This document shows positions 24,000 to 36,141 of a DNA stretch of 64,000 nucleotides, piece by piece. Every line of letters begins with the position of its first letter. Position 1 is the stretch's first letter. The position numbers and the translations under genes are program-made. The stretch comes from Prorocentrum cordatum (taxonomy: Eukaryota > Sar > Dinophyceae > Prorocentrales > Prorocentraceae). The DNA lies in NCBI GenBank assembly GCA_963575745.1, contig CAUYUJ010019281.1, forward strand, positions 1,303,739 to 1,367,738. The letters run 5' to 3'. The notes under the pieces are model-generated. The model ran no database searches, was not told where the DNA came from, and worked only from the letters and a program-made list of their open reading frames with translations.

Positions 24000-24430
24000 G
24001 CTCTCGCCCAAGACTCCTTCGCAATTTAGCGCCACAGGGGGGGGGGTCCTTCAGAGCAGTCTTCCCGCTACTTGCGGGCGCCGGAAGGACCGTTTCGATT
24101 GAGATTCCAGCGCAATTTGGCATTGCAGGGGGTCTTTCAGGGCAGTCTTGCTGAGTGTTCGGGATGCCAGAACTGTCGATTCGCTGGGGACCTTTACGCA
24201 AATTATCAGTACAGGGTGGTCCTTCAGAACCAGGTTGCTTCTACTCGCGGATGCCGGAACTAATGTTTTGCATGAGACATGCTTGCAGTTCAGCGCCACA
24301 AGGGGGTCCGTCAGAGCATTTTTGCTGCTACTCGCGGATGTCGAAACGGCCGTTTCGTTTGAGATTTCCGTGCAATTGAGCAGCACAAGGAAATCCGTCA
24401 GAGCAGTCTTGCCGCTACTTGCGGAGGCCC
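24000..24430. repeat. Minisatellite, period about 82 bp, array B
   Basis: Same family as 22.04-22.45 kb (CAGAGCAGTCTTSCCGCTAC, TTGCGGRYGCCGGAA). The last units of the two arrays are nearly identical (CGGATGTCGAAACGGCCGTT), suggesting duplication of a whole array. Confidence 0.75.
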
Positions 24431-25045
24431 CATGAGGCCCCAGGCCCCAGCTCGCTCCAGGGATATGTGTTCGGGGAGCGCTTTGCGGTTTGGATATGCG
24501 TTCGGTGGGAGCTTTTCGGTCCCCCTACCCCTAGGAAGCCCCACGAGTCCCAGGAGTCGTGTTGTAGATGTATAGATGTTCGGCGATGTGTTTTGGGTCC
24601 CCGTAGGCTTCGCCCCTACAGGGTTCGCCGCCGCTGTCCTGGGACGCGAATCCTTTTCGTGTTTCACGTATGTGCATTTCTATTGCCGCTCTCGTGGAGC
24701 TCGACTCCTTTCCGCGTTTCACGCGTGTTTCTATTTATTCCGCCTCGATTGGGGCCCGACTCCATAGAGTTTAAAGTGTGCTCCTGTAGGATACCCCTGT
24801 CCTCGGGCTCGGACCCTTCGTGGTTCGAATCCTCGCCGCTCTTCGTGCGATCTGAAAGTGGGAGAGTGCATCGGGAGAGATGTTGGCCGACCTCCTTGGG
24901 CGGAAAATCCTGGCGAGGGAATGTCGGCCCCCTTTTTCATGTAGTTCCCCAAGAAGGGGGGCATCATCATGGATGCGTGTAGCATGTAGGAGCATGACCC
25001 ATGAGGCGCAATCCTTCCCCTCATAAATCCACCGTGCGTGGGCCC
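24430..25045. other. Stretch without a recognisable gene
   Basis: Mixed sequence of moderate GC. A GGTTCGAATCC string at about 24833 looks like a tRNA T-loop, but no acceptor stem, D-arm or anticodon arm can be built around it. No gene is called. Confidence 0.5.
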
Positions 25046-25120
25046 TGGGGGGGCACTTCGCTGGAAAAAACAAGAGGAGCACCGGAGGGAGTGATCCACA
25101 ATATTGACTTTTCAGAAATG
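25045..25120. repeat. 75-bp dispersed repeat, copy 3 of 3
   Basis: GGGCACTTCGCTGGAAAAAA ... GATCCACAATATTGACTTTT. More diverged than the copies at 20.25 and 21.86 kb. Confidence 0.45.
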
Positions 25121-25409
25121 AGAGCTCCAGGTCAGCAACAGCAAATTAAAAGCAAACATCATCTGGGCCACGGAAGCCCACCTCAGCTGCGCACCCGGGG
25201 ACAGTAAATGACCGCTCGAACCCCTCATTCTGACCAGTCGGATCGGGCAGACTGTTGGGCCCCGTGGGCTCTACGCCGTCCAGCCCAGGCCTGGAGACCC
25301 CAGGACGTAGTGCACTGCGGCCTGTGGCACGTTCCCCTGGCAGCGCGCGTGCACTGAGAGTTTTGGAAGTGCATACTGACGGAACCGGAGGGGTTTTCTG
25401 GATTTGTCG

Positions 25410-25645
25410 CCGCGTTGCGGGCCCGTGCCGCCGCGTGGGCGCCTCGTGGGCGCCCGGCGCTCGGGGGCCATGCCGACGCTGCGAGACGTTGCGGGCCCGT
25501 GGCGCCGGGTGGGCGCCTCCTGGGTACCCCGCGCTCAGGGGATATGCCGAGGTTGCGCCACGTTGCCGCCCTGTGGGCGCCGCATGGGCGCCCCGCGCCT
25601 GGGAGATATGCCCAGGTTGCGCCGCCCGTGCCGCCCATGGGCGCC
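25410..25645. repeat. GC-rich minisatellite, period about 74 bp
   Basis: Three units, each with GTTGCGGGCCCGTGSCGCCG, GTGGGCGCCTCSTGGG and GGGGATATGCCGAGGTTGCG strings. No gene. Confidence 0.7.
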
Positions 25646-25775
25646 CCACGTAGCTTTCACTGTATAGCTTACACCGCATAGCTTACCCCCTAAAATTTTC
25701 ACCTTTAGCTCACCCCGCAAAACTTACACGACATAGCTTGCATTAGTATCTGTCCCAACGTAGCTTGTATCACGT

Positions 25776-26494
25776 ATATTCTCCTTTCTAAAAGACTAAT
25801 AGATTCTACCCCCCCCGGACTTATCGGGTCCTCCGCGCGTGCTGTAAATCACATATGATTCTGACCACATGTCCATCTTAAATCTGAATTCATACCATCC
25901 CAGCCAAGCCGGTATCCCCCCCCCTGTGGTTCCCTTGTAAAAAACACTATGCGGTGACATGTTTTGCTCTAATATAGCACTTTTTCACGAATCCCTTGCA
26001 AAAAATGGGACGAAGTACACACGCGCGCGTCGTGGCGCGCGCATGCCGAAATCCTTCAAAAACCTTCGGTTCCGGAGAGACTTCAAAATTGAATTTCCAA
26101 AAAACATATAAAAACACATGGTTTCGCAACACTGATTTGCTATAAAAAAAAGTCCGCGCGAGCTCTTGAGAAATCTGAAGAAAACCATGGGTATTCCAAG
26201 ATTTTCACAAAATGCTACCAAACGGGCTTCGCGCGCGCGCGCATGTCGAAATCTGTCGAACGCCCTTGCGCGTGTGCCGTCGCGAGAATCCTTTGCAAAA
26301 AATGGGACGAAGTGCAGACGCGCGCGTCGTCGCGGGCGTATGCCGAAATCCTTGAAAAACCATCGGTTTCGGAAGGATTTCGAAATCGTGCGTCCAAAAA
26401 ACCTACAAAAACACAAGGCTTCGCAACACGGGTTTTCAACAAAATTGTGCGCGCGCGCTCTTGCGTCGTCGCGTCGTCGTCGTCCTCTCCTCCC

Positions 26495-26526
<32 letters not shown>

Positions 26527-29442
26527 TTCTGTCTTTCCTCGTCGTCGTTGTCGTCGTCTTGGCGTCGTCGTCGTTTCCGTCGTCGTTGTCGCCGTGGTCG
26601 TCCTTCCTCCCTCGTTGTCTTCGTCGGCGTCTCGTCGTTGTCCCTCCTATTTCGTCGCCGTCGTCGTCGTCGTCGTCGTCGTCGTGGTCTTCACTCCTCC
26701 CTCGTCGTTATCCTCCTCCCTCGTCGTCGTCGTCCGTCGTCGGCGTCTCGTCGTCGTCCCTCCTATTTCGTCGCCGTCGTCGTCGTCTTCGTCGTCGTTG
26801 TCATCGTCGTCGTCTTCCCTCCTCCCTCGTCGTTGTCGTCGTCGGCGTCGCCGTCCTTCCTCCTTCTTCGTCGTTGGCGTCGTCGCCGTCTTCCCTCCTC
26901 CATCGTCGTTGTCGTCGTTGTCGCCGTCGTCGTTTTTTCTCCTCCCTCGTCGTCGTCTCCGTTGGCGACGTCGTCGTCGTCTTCGTCGTCGTCGTCGGCG
27001 TCGTTGTCGTCGTCGTCGGTGTCGTCGTCGTCGTTGTCGCCGTCGAAAACATTGGAGACGTCGTCGGTGTCGTCGCAGTCGCTGTCGGCGGCGCCGTCGT
27101 CGTCGATGTCGCTGTCGTCGTCGGCATCGGTGTCGCGGCCAAGTGCCATGCAGTACCTACCGTCACGGTCTTGTCTGAAGATGTCTTGCGACCAAGTTGC
27201 GGGTGGGAGGGTGGGATGTTTGCACGAGCAGTGGAGAGGACAGCTTCAAGACGGTCCAGATTACTTGCACCCCATATATTCTCCTTTCTAAAAACAGAAT
27301 AGGGTCTACCCCCCCGGCGTTATCACTCCCCCTTTCGGGTATGTAAATCATGTATGATTATGACCACATGTCCATCCTAAATATGAATCTACACTATCCC
27401 AGGGGGCCGGGTTTCCCCCCCCCCCAGAGGTTCCTTTATAAAAAACTATGCAGTGACATGTTTTGTTCTAACATAGCACTTTTTCCCGAATCCCTTTCAA
27501 AAAATGGGACGAAGTGCACGCGCGCGCCGTCGCGCGCGCATGCCGAAATCCTTCAAAAACCTTATGTACCGGAAGGATTTCGCAATCGAGTTTCTAAAAA
27601 ACATACAAAAACATTGGGTTTCGCAACGCTGATTTGCTAAAAAAGCTTCCGCGCGAGCTCTTGCGAAATCTTAAGAAAACCGTAGGTTTTCAAGATTTTC
27701 GCAACATTCTATTAAACGGGCGTCGCGCGCGCGCATGTCGAGATCTGTCGAACGCCCTTGCGCGTGTGCCGTCGCGAGAATCCTCTGCAAAACAATGGGA
27801 CGGAGTGCAGACGCGCGCGTGGTCGCGCGCGTATGCCGAAATCCTTCAAAAACCATCGGTTTCGAAAGGATTTCAAAATCGCGTCTCCAAAAAACTTACA
27901 AAAACACAAGGTTTCGCAACACGGATTTTCAACAAAGGCGTGCGCGCGCGCTCTTGCGTCGTCGTCGTCGTCGTCGTCCTCCCTCTTCCCTCGTCGTCGT
28001 CGCCGTCGTCGCCGTCGTCGTCTTCTGTCTTTCCTCGTCGTCGTCGTCCTGGTCGTCTTGGCGTCGTCGTCGCTTCCGTCGTCGTTGTCGCCGTGGTCGT
28101 CTTTCCTCCCTCGTCGTCTTCGTCGGCGTTTCGTCGTTGTCCCTCCTATTTCGTCGCCGTCGTCGTCGTCTTCACTCCTCCCTCGTTGTTATCCTCCTCC
28201 CTCGTCGTCGTCGTCGTCGTCGTCGTCGTCCGTCGTCGGCGTTTCGTCGTCGTCCCTCCTATTTCGTCGCCGTCGTCGTCGTCTTTGTCGTCGTTGTCGT
28301 CGTCGTCGTCTTCCCTCCTCCCTCGTCGTTGTCGTCGTCGGCGTCGCCATCCTTCCTCCTTCTTCGTCGTTCGCGTCGTCGCCATCTTCCCTCATCCATC
28401 GTCGTTGTCGTCGTTGTCGCCGTCGTCGTCCTCCCTCCTCCCTCGTCGTCGTCTTCGTTGGCGACGTCGTCGTCGTCTTCGTCGTCGGCGTCGGCGTCGT
28501 CGTCGTCTTCGTCGACATCGACGTCGGCGGTGTCGTCGTAGTCGGTGGCGGCGGCGCCGTCGTCGTCGTTGTCGCTGTCGTCGTCGGCGTCGGTGTCGCG
28601 GCCAAGTGCCATGTGGTACCTACCGTCACGGTCTTGTCTTAATAAGTCTTGCGACCAAGTTGTGGGTGGGTGGGTGAGATGTTTGCGCGAGCAGTGGAGG
28701 TGGTCAGGCGCGGTGCAGGGTAGTCAATTCTCCTTTCTGAAAGACTAATAGATTCTACCCCCCCCCCCCGGACTTATCGGGTCCCCCGCGCGTGCTGCAA
28801 GTTACATATGATTCTGACCACATGTCCATCCTAAATATGAATTCATACCATCCCAGCCAAGCCGGGTTCCCCCCCCCTGCGGTTCCCTTGTAAAAAACAC
28901 TATGCGGTGACATGTTTTGTTCTAACATAGCACTTTTTCACGAATCCCTTGCAAAAAATGAGACGAAGTGCACACGCGCGCGTCGTGGCGCGCGCATGCC
29001 GAAATCCTTCAAAAACCTTCGGTTCCGGAGAGATTTCAAAATTGAATTTCCAAAAAACATAAAAAAGCACATGGTTTCGCAACACTGATTCAAAAAAAAA
29101 ACTTACGCGCGAGCTCTTGCGAAATCTTAAGGAAACCATAGGTTTCCCAAGATTTTCACAAAATGCTAACAAACGGGCTTCGCGCGCGCGCATGTCGAAA
29201 TCTGTCGAACGCTCTTGCGCGTGTGCCGTCGCGAGAATCCTCTGCAAAAAATGGGACGAAGTGCAGACGCGCGCGTCGTCGCGGGCGTATGCCGAAATCC
29301 TTCAAAAACCTTCGGTTTCGGAAGAATGTCGAAATCGTGCGTCCAAAAAACCTACAAAACACAAGGTTTCGCAACACGGGTTTTCAACAAAATTGTGCGC
29401 GCGCGCTCTTGCGTCGTCGTCGTCGTCGTCCTCCCTCCTCCC

Positions 29443-29474
<32 letters not shown>

Positions 29475-30915
29475 TTCTGTCTTTCCTCGTCGTCTTTGGC
29501 GTCGTCGTCGTTTCCGTCGTCGTTGTCGCCGTGGTCGTCCTTCCTCCCTCGTTGTCTTCGTCGGCGTCTCGTCGTTGTCCCTCCTATTTCGTCGCCGTCG
29601 TCGTCGTCGTCGTCGTGTCGTCTTCACTCCTCCCTCGTCGTTATCCTCCTCCCTCGTCGTCGTCGTCCGTCGTCGGCGTCTCGTCGTCGTCCCTCCTATT
29701 TCGTCGCCGTCGTCGTCGTCTTCGTCGTCGTTGTCATCGTCGTCGTCTTCCCCCCTCCCTCGTCGTTGTCGTCGTCGGCGTCGCCGTCCTTCCTCCTTCT
29801 TCGTCGTTGGCGTCGTCGCCGTCTTCCCTCCTCCATCGTCGTTGTCGTCGTTGTCGCCGTCGCCGTTTTTTCTCCTCCCTCGTCGTCGTCTCCGTTGGCG
29901 ACGTCGTCGTCGTCTTCGTCGTCGTCGGCGTCGTTATCGTCGTCGTCGGTGTCGTCGTCGTCGTTGTCGTCGTCGAAAACATTGGAGACGTCGTCGGTGT
30001 CGTCGCAGTCGCTGTCGGCGGCGCCGTCGTCGTCGAAGTCGCTGTCGTCGTCGGCATCGGTGTCGTGGCCAAGTGCCACGCAGTACCTACCGTCACGGTC
30101 TTGTCTGAAGATGTCTTGCGACCAAGTTGCGGGTGAAAGGGTGGGATGTTTGCACGAGCAGTGGAGAGGACAGCTTCAAGACAGTCGAAGTGGATTCTCC
30201 TTTCTGAAAGACTAATAGATTCTACCCCCCCCCTGGACTTATCGGTTACCCCGCGCGTGCTGTAAATTACATATGATTATGAGCACATGTCCATCCTAAA
30301 TATGAATTCATACCATCCCAACCAAGCCGGGTTCCCCCCCCCCTGCGGTTCCCTTGTAAAAAACACTATGCGGTGACATGTTTTGTTCTAACATAGCACT
30401 TTTTCACGAATCCCTTGCAAAAAATGTGACGAAGTGCACACGCGCGCGTCGTCGCGCGCGCATGCCGAAATCCTTCAAAAACCTTCGGTGCCGGAAGGAT
30501 TTCGCAATCGAGTTTCCGAAAAACGTACAAAAACACATTGTTTCGCAACACTGATTTGCTAAAATAAATTCCGCGCGAGGTCTTGCGAAATCTTAAGAAA
30601 ACCATAGGTTTTCCAAGATTTTCACAAAATGCTACCAAACGGGCTTCGCGCGCGCGCATGTCGAAATCTGTCGAACGCCCTTGCGCGTGTGCCGTCGCGA
30701 GAATCCTTTGCAAAAAATGAGACGAAGTGCAGACGCGCGCGTCGTCGCGGGCGTATGCCGAAATCCTTCAAAAACCATCGGTTTCGGAAGGATTTCGAAA
30801 TCGTGCGTCCAAAAAACCTACAAAAACACAAGGTTTCGCAACACGGGTTTTCAACAAAATTGTGCGCGCGCGCTCTTGCGTCGTCTTCGTCGTCGTCGCC
30901 GTCCTCCCTCCTCCC

Positions 30916-30947
<32 letters not shown>

Positions 30948-31680
30948 TTCTGTCTTTCCTCGTCGTTCGTCGTCTCGTCGTCTTGGCGTGTCGTCCGTGG
31001 TCGTCTTCTCGTAGTCGCCTTGTTCGTCTTCTTCCTGTCGGCGTCTCGCGTTGTCCCTCCTATTTCGTCCGCTCGGTCGTCGTCGTCGTGTCTTCATTCC
31101 TCCCTCGTCGTTATCCTCCTCCCTCGTCGTCGTCGTCCGTCGTCGGCCTCTCGTCGTCGTCCTTTCATTTTGTCGCCGTCGTCGTCGTCTTCGTCGTCGT
31201 TGTCATCGTCGTCGTCTTCCCTCCTCCCTCGTCGTTGTCGTCGTCGGCGTCGCCGTCCTTCCTCCTTCTTCGTCGTTGGCGTCGTCGCCGTCTTCCCTCC
31301 TCCATCGTCGTTGTCGTCGTTGTCGCCGTCGTCGTTTTTTCTCCTCCCTCGTCGTCGTCTCCGTTGGCGACGTCGTTGTCGTCTTCGTCGTCGTCGTCGG
31401 CGTCGTTGTCGTCGTCGTCGGTGTCGTCGTCGTCGTTGTCGCCGTCGAAAACATTGGAGACGTCGTCGGTGTCGTCGCAGTCGCTGTCGGCGGCGCCGTC
31501 GTCGTCGATGTCGCTGTCGTCGGCAGCATCGGTGTCGTGGCCAAGTGCCATGTGGTACCTACCGTCACGGTCTTGTCTGAAGAGGTCTTGCGACCAAGTT
31601 GCGGGTGGGAGGGTGGGATGTTTGCACGAGCAGTGGAGAGGACAGCTTCAAGACGGTCAAGATTATTTTCACCTCATAGC
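25776..31680. repeat. Four-copy tandem array, unit about 1.46 kb
   Basis: Units begin at TTCTCCTTTCTRAAAGACTA near 25778, 27278, 28728 and 30192. Each unit has the same parts in the same order: a C-tract; ACATATGATTCTGACCACAT; a second C-tract; an AT-rich block ending GTGACATGTTTTGTTCTAAC; two related 250-300-bp sub-repeats containing GCAAAAAATGGGACGAAGTG and ATGCCGAAATCCTTCAAAAA; a 650-bp GTC-rich tract; and a closing block GCACGAGCAGTGGAG. Long Arg/Ser/Val-rich frames in the GTC tracts are composition artefacts. No gene is supported. Confidence 0.85.
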
Positions 31681-31789
31681 TTCTACCGCGCAGTCTTCAC
31701 CTCCGAAATGCAATGCCCCACTGTTTGGGGTTTCGCGCTGGCTAGCCTTTCCTCGCACACCCGGCAGATCGGTCTGTGGGCGCAGGGGC

Positions 31790-32430
31790 GCCCTCAGCCT
31801 GTGCAACGAGGGAGCGCAATGCCGCCCACAGGCGGACGACGCTCTCCCGCTCTTCCTCCCTCCCCTCCCTCCTGCTGCTGTGGTGGGGGTGCAAGCAGGG
31901 CGGAGGCCCAGGCCCCAGGGGCAACCTGTGCAACGAGGGAGTGCACTGCCGCCCACAGGCGGACGACGCTCTCCCGCTCTGCCTCCTTCCCTCCCTCCTG
32001 CTGCCTGCTCCCCTCCCCTGCCTCCTCCCCTCCCCTCCCCTGCCTCCCCTGCCTCCTCCCCTCCCTCCTGCTGCCTGCTCCCCTCCCTCCTTCCCTCCCT
32101 CCTGCCTCCTCCCCCTCCCTGCTGCCTGCGGTGGGGGTGCAGGCAGGGCGGAGGCCCAGGCCCCGGGGGCGGCCACGGCCGCGGCAGAGCCGGGGGGGGC
32201 GGAGCAGAGCAGGAGCCCCTCCCCGTCCCCCCCCTTCGGCCGGCCTCAGGGGGACGAGGATGGCTCGTGGGATTCTGCTGTTTTTTTGTTCGGGGGGGGA
32301 GGAGCAGAGCAGAAGCCCCTTCCCGTCCCCCCCCCCCCCCCCCCTCCCTGCCGCCCTCTGGGGGACGAGGAGGGCTCGGGGGATTCCTGCTGTTTTTGTT
32401 CGGGGGGGGGGCGGCAACGAGCCGCAGACT
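31790..32430. repeat. GC-rich tandem duplications
   Basis: A block with CTGTGCAACGAGGGAG, GCCGCCCACAGGCGGACGAC and TCTCCCGCTC occurs twice, near 31800 and 31930. GTGGGGGTGCARGCAGGGCG occurs twice, near 31886 and 32131. A GGGGACGAGGA...TTCGGGGGG block occurs twice, near 32250 and 32352. No gene. Confidence 0.65.
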
Positions 32431-32724
32431 GCTCTGTGAGGCTTCAGGCGATCGCAAGCATGGATCAAGGGGGCGTCGATTGGCGACGGGCCCCGTTTCA
32501 AGCGGAAATCGCGGAGTTCCGCCGCCGAGCGAGGCGGCACCGGCCGCATTTTGGGGACGGTACCTCCCCCGATCCATGGATTTGGCGACCGCGCGCCAGA
32601 TCTGTGGGTCGCTAGTCAGCCGCTAATCCACGTTTGTGCGCCCCCAGCGCTCCGCAACGCGCGGTTCGCACCCCTTTGGCATGCCACTCGGGAGGTGCGC
32701 CCCGAGGCATTGTGCACGGCATCG

Positions 32725-33035
32725 GGGGATGGAGGGGGGAGGAGGAGGAGAAGGAGGAGGAGCAGGAGGGCGGAGGAGGGAATCAGGGTAGGAGGAGGAC
32801 ATTGATGGGGTGGGGGGAGGAGGAGGAGGCGGCGGCGGAGGAGGAGTGAGGAGCGGGAGGAGGAGGAGGAGGAGGGGAGGAGGAGGAGGAGGGGGGGAGG
32901 AGGAGGAGGAGGAGGGAGGAGGAGGAGGAAGAGGAGGAGGGAGGAGGAGGAGGAGGAGGACGAGGACATGAGCAGATGAGGGGATGAGGGGAGGAGAAGG
33001 AGGAGGAGGAGGAGGAGGAGGAGGAGGAGGAGGAC
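32725..33035. repeat. (GGA)n purine tract
   Basis: About 300 bp of GGAGGAGGAGG with minor interruptions. The 32430-32725 flank holds no recognisable gene. Confidence 0.9.
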
Positions 33036-33419
33036 CAGTGCAAAACCTAAGATGTATCAATGATGTTGTACATGATCCTCCCTTCCTGAGCCCGCTCCTC
33101 ACAAATCGTTGCAAGCAACTTCGTTATCTGCGCGGATAGCATCCTTGAAAGACAGCGCCCCACGGGCCCGCCATGCATGTGTGAGATCCGTTTTGGAAAA
33201 GAATTCCGTTCCATCCTTCGGGATGATGTTACGGAATGCGACCAGATGCCCATTTTGGAAGCTACTTGCCATCCATTCGTTCGGTTGTTACCTAACAGCG
33301 AAGACTGATAGGTTTCTAGTAGTGTCAAAAGAGCTCACAGATCACTCCACAGGGGGGTCCGGGCAGGTGTTGGGGCGTTTCCGGGCGGCATGAGCCGGGC
33401 TCGTTTTTCACCAACAGTC

Positions 33420-33855
33420 ACACACTTCGTGCTCTTCGCCTTCCCAGAACTCCATTCCCAGGCCACATTCTGGGGGGCCGGATGCAACTGTAGGCCACTT
33501 CGAGCTCTTCGACATCCCAGAACGCCATTCCCGGGCCACATTCTGGGGGGCCGGATGCAACTGTAGGCCACTTCGTGCTCTTCGACATCCCAGAACGCCA
33601 TTCCCGGGCCACATTCTGGATGCCCGGAGCCAACTGTAGGCCACTTCGTGTTCTTCCATTTCCCAGAACTCCATTCCCGGGCCACATTTTGGATGCCCGG
33701 AGCCAACTGTAAGCCACTTCGTGCTCTTCGAGTTCCCAGAACTCCATTCCTGGGCTACATTTTGGATGCCCAGAGCCAACTCTAGTCCACTTCCTGGTCT
33801 TCGAGTTCCCAGAACTCCATTGCCGGGCAACATTTTGAATAGCCAGACGCTTCAT
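33420..33855. repeat. 73-bp minisatellite, about six copies
   Basis: CCACTTC begins at 33495, 33568, 33641, 33714 and 33787, a strict 73-bp spacing. Each unit carries TTCCCAGAACTCCATTCCCG, GGCCACATTCTGG and CCAACTGTAGG strings. The array ends about 110 bp before the first ORF of the Helitron-like element. Confidence 0.85.
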
Positions 33856-33967
33856 ATTCCTTCCGCCACAGCTGTGTTTGGTTCAGGACTTTCTAGTGAC
33901 ACTGCAGTCCTCTGCATTCAATTGGCCACTACATTCATTCACTGCAGTCCACTGAGTTTTGATTGCA

Positions 33968-36141
33968 ATGGCGTTCCCCTGGCCGTACCCCCATGTCCAA
34001 CGTTCATCCGCAGCCTCTGCTCCGCGAGGCTCGTCCGAAGTGTCGCCGCCTCGCGGTGCTTCTCCGCCTGCGCCGCCTCGCGGTGCTTCTCAGCCTGCGG
34101 AGGAAGGTGGACAGACGCCTGGCTCTGGCGCTGTGCAGCCTGCGTCTTTCACGGTCGCCTCGTTCAATTTCGGGTTCGAGCAGGGCATGATGACTGGTAA
34201 GCAGGCGGCCACTCACTGCGCTAACTTCGGAAGGTTGTGCGCCAAGATAGTGGAGACCGCTGATGCTGATATTGTCTGTGCATGTGAGGTCGGTGCGTTC
34301 CGTGAAGGCTTTCGCCGAGCAGGGATCAACGTGACAGAGATCCTCAGTAAGCCTTTCGGTGATGGCATTGGCTTCTCGGAGGTCGACAACTACTTGACTC
34401 TCTGGGGCTTCCGCGGTGCTTCTCAGCCTGCGGAACTGACTCTGTGCGAAGACAGCAAAGTACCCAGGCCTCCTAGCGGGCGAGAGAGTTCCACGTGGTG
34501 ATCGCCAACATGCACATCGTGTGCGGCAAGAAACCGCCGACCATTCAGACTCGAAAGCGGACAGTTCGCCATCTCCGCTTGCACCTGGACGGCATCGCTC
34601 AGATTCTCAATGCTTCGGAGCCGCACGTGCCAGTCGTTCTGCTTGTAGTCGGCGACGACAACCTGACTTTCCAGGAGGCGCGGGAGGCTTACCAGCGCCA
34701 GCAGAACGACGAGAAGCTCTGGGAGGTCCATGCCACTCCGGCCGACCTCAAAGGCGACCACGTCGCGGTCTGCGGAGCAGTCGCCCGTTTCTGCTCCATT
34801 GCCGTTGGCGCGTCTTTTACGGATCGTGGCATGCGCAACGACGCACACGATGCGGTGGCGGTTGTGCTCACTCTCCCTGGTGCTATTCAGCCTGGGGAGA
34901 GCAAGAGGCGGAAGATTGTCGTCGAAAACGTCTCCGACGCCGACGTCAGCGTACAGGCGGACGCCGAGTCTTCTGTGCATTGGGATCGGTCGCCGAGTTC
35001 TACTCCTCCGCTTTCACCGACTTCACCGGCTGATCCCGACTACGTCGAGGATGTCGTTCAAAATCGCGCGAACGACTTGCACAGGGAGCTGAGGCAGCTT
35101 TGGGACGAAAGGTACGACGAGGAGTACGATCCGAAAGTCCTCTTTCATCTCAGTCTCTTGCTTTTCAAAAAGAGGAAGTCCACGGAGCCAGCGGACACTG
35201 ATCCAGCTGGCGCTCCTCAGCCTGGCTCGGAATATGACGCGGCCTTTGCGTCTCAGGAGGAGACTGGCCGAGCCATTCTCTCTGTCCTTAAGCTTCGACA
35301 TGACTTTCTGCGGAGCAAGAACATCGACGACATGCGCTACGTTCTCACGGAGCCTGAGCGCCAGGAATTGGTCAGAGTAGCTCGCGACCAGTACGAGCAG
35401 TCGCGGCAGCAGCGTGCGCTTCAGGAACGGGATGTCGAAAAGGGAAAAGCGAGAGGCAAGTCTGCGCCACAAGGGGGCCATGCGGTTCCGCAGGGTCCCA
35501 ACAAAGGGCCAGGCGGTAAGAAAGGTTCTCGCGGTGCTTCTCAGCCTGCGGGAAAAGGTGGCCAGGCCAAGGGTGCAGGTCTGGGTAGCGTCGCCAAGTT
35601 TGTGAAAGACCAGAAGCGTAAGCGGTGGCATCGCCATTTGCAACGTGTGGCCGGCACCAAACAGATCTGGGAGGTGCTGGCCTTCTCAGGGCGCTTCGAC
35701 GTTGATTGGCTAACGCAAGCGTTGCAAGCTGATCACAGTGAGGGCCGTGATACAGCAGCTCCCGAGGAAGCTCTGCGGGAACAGCGGCGCCGTCTGCACC
35801 GCCAGAAGGCCGAAGCCATCGCGCGCTACAACGAGGGGGAGCGGCTTTCCCGCCATCGCGAAGAGGTCCGTCGTGTCGGCGCTCTTCCGTCTGCCCAGGC
35901 TGGCCAGCCAAAGCTGAACCTCACGCGCAGGCAGCTGGACGTGTTGCAGATGTTTGACAGCGGAGAGCTGCTTCAAATCCGCAACCAAGCGGTTCTGGCG
36001 TTGGGACACGGCCGTCTGCGCAGGGCCGGAGGCGACTACCTTGACATCGGCGGCAGCACGGGCGGTGGCTCCAGGCGCATCATCGATTCTTGGCAGCCGC
36101 CGGACTGGCGTGACTTCCTCCAAGACGATCCGGACATCTGA
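33968..36141 (+). CDS. EEP-family endonuclease/phosphatase-like ORF of the Helitron-like element (frameshifted)
   Basis: First reading frame 33968-34497, then a shift to a second frame that runs to TGA at 36141. The fold of the endonuclease/exonuclease/phosphatase superfamily is suggested by the ordered motifs VASFNFG, DADIVCACEVG (metal-binding Glu), then after the shift VVIANMHIVCG, VVGDDNLTF and NDAHDAVAVVL (terminal His). The two frames join sensibly if the GAGAGAG run at 34482-34488 has a 2-base indel. The last 350 residues are basic, Gln/Arg-rich, with no domain I recognise. Helentron-type rolling-circle transposons carry EEP endonucleases, which fits the Rep/helicase ORF downstream. 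The 17-base repeat is read as GASQPA or GAPQPG at least five times. A host EEP gene is the alternative. Confidence 0.6.

Noticed and set aside
24780-24860. tRNA-like GGTTCGAATCC string
   Set aside because: T-loop only; the T-stem has a mismatch and no acceptor, D or anticodon arm can be drawn.
26166-32626. Arg/Ser/Val-rich frames of 300-660 codons
   Set aside because: They result from GTC-rich tracts repeated in each 1.46-kb unit and from GC-rich duplications; several overlapping frames are equally open.
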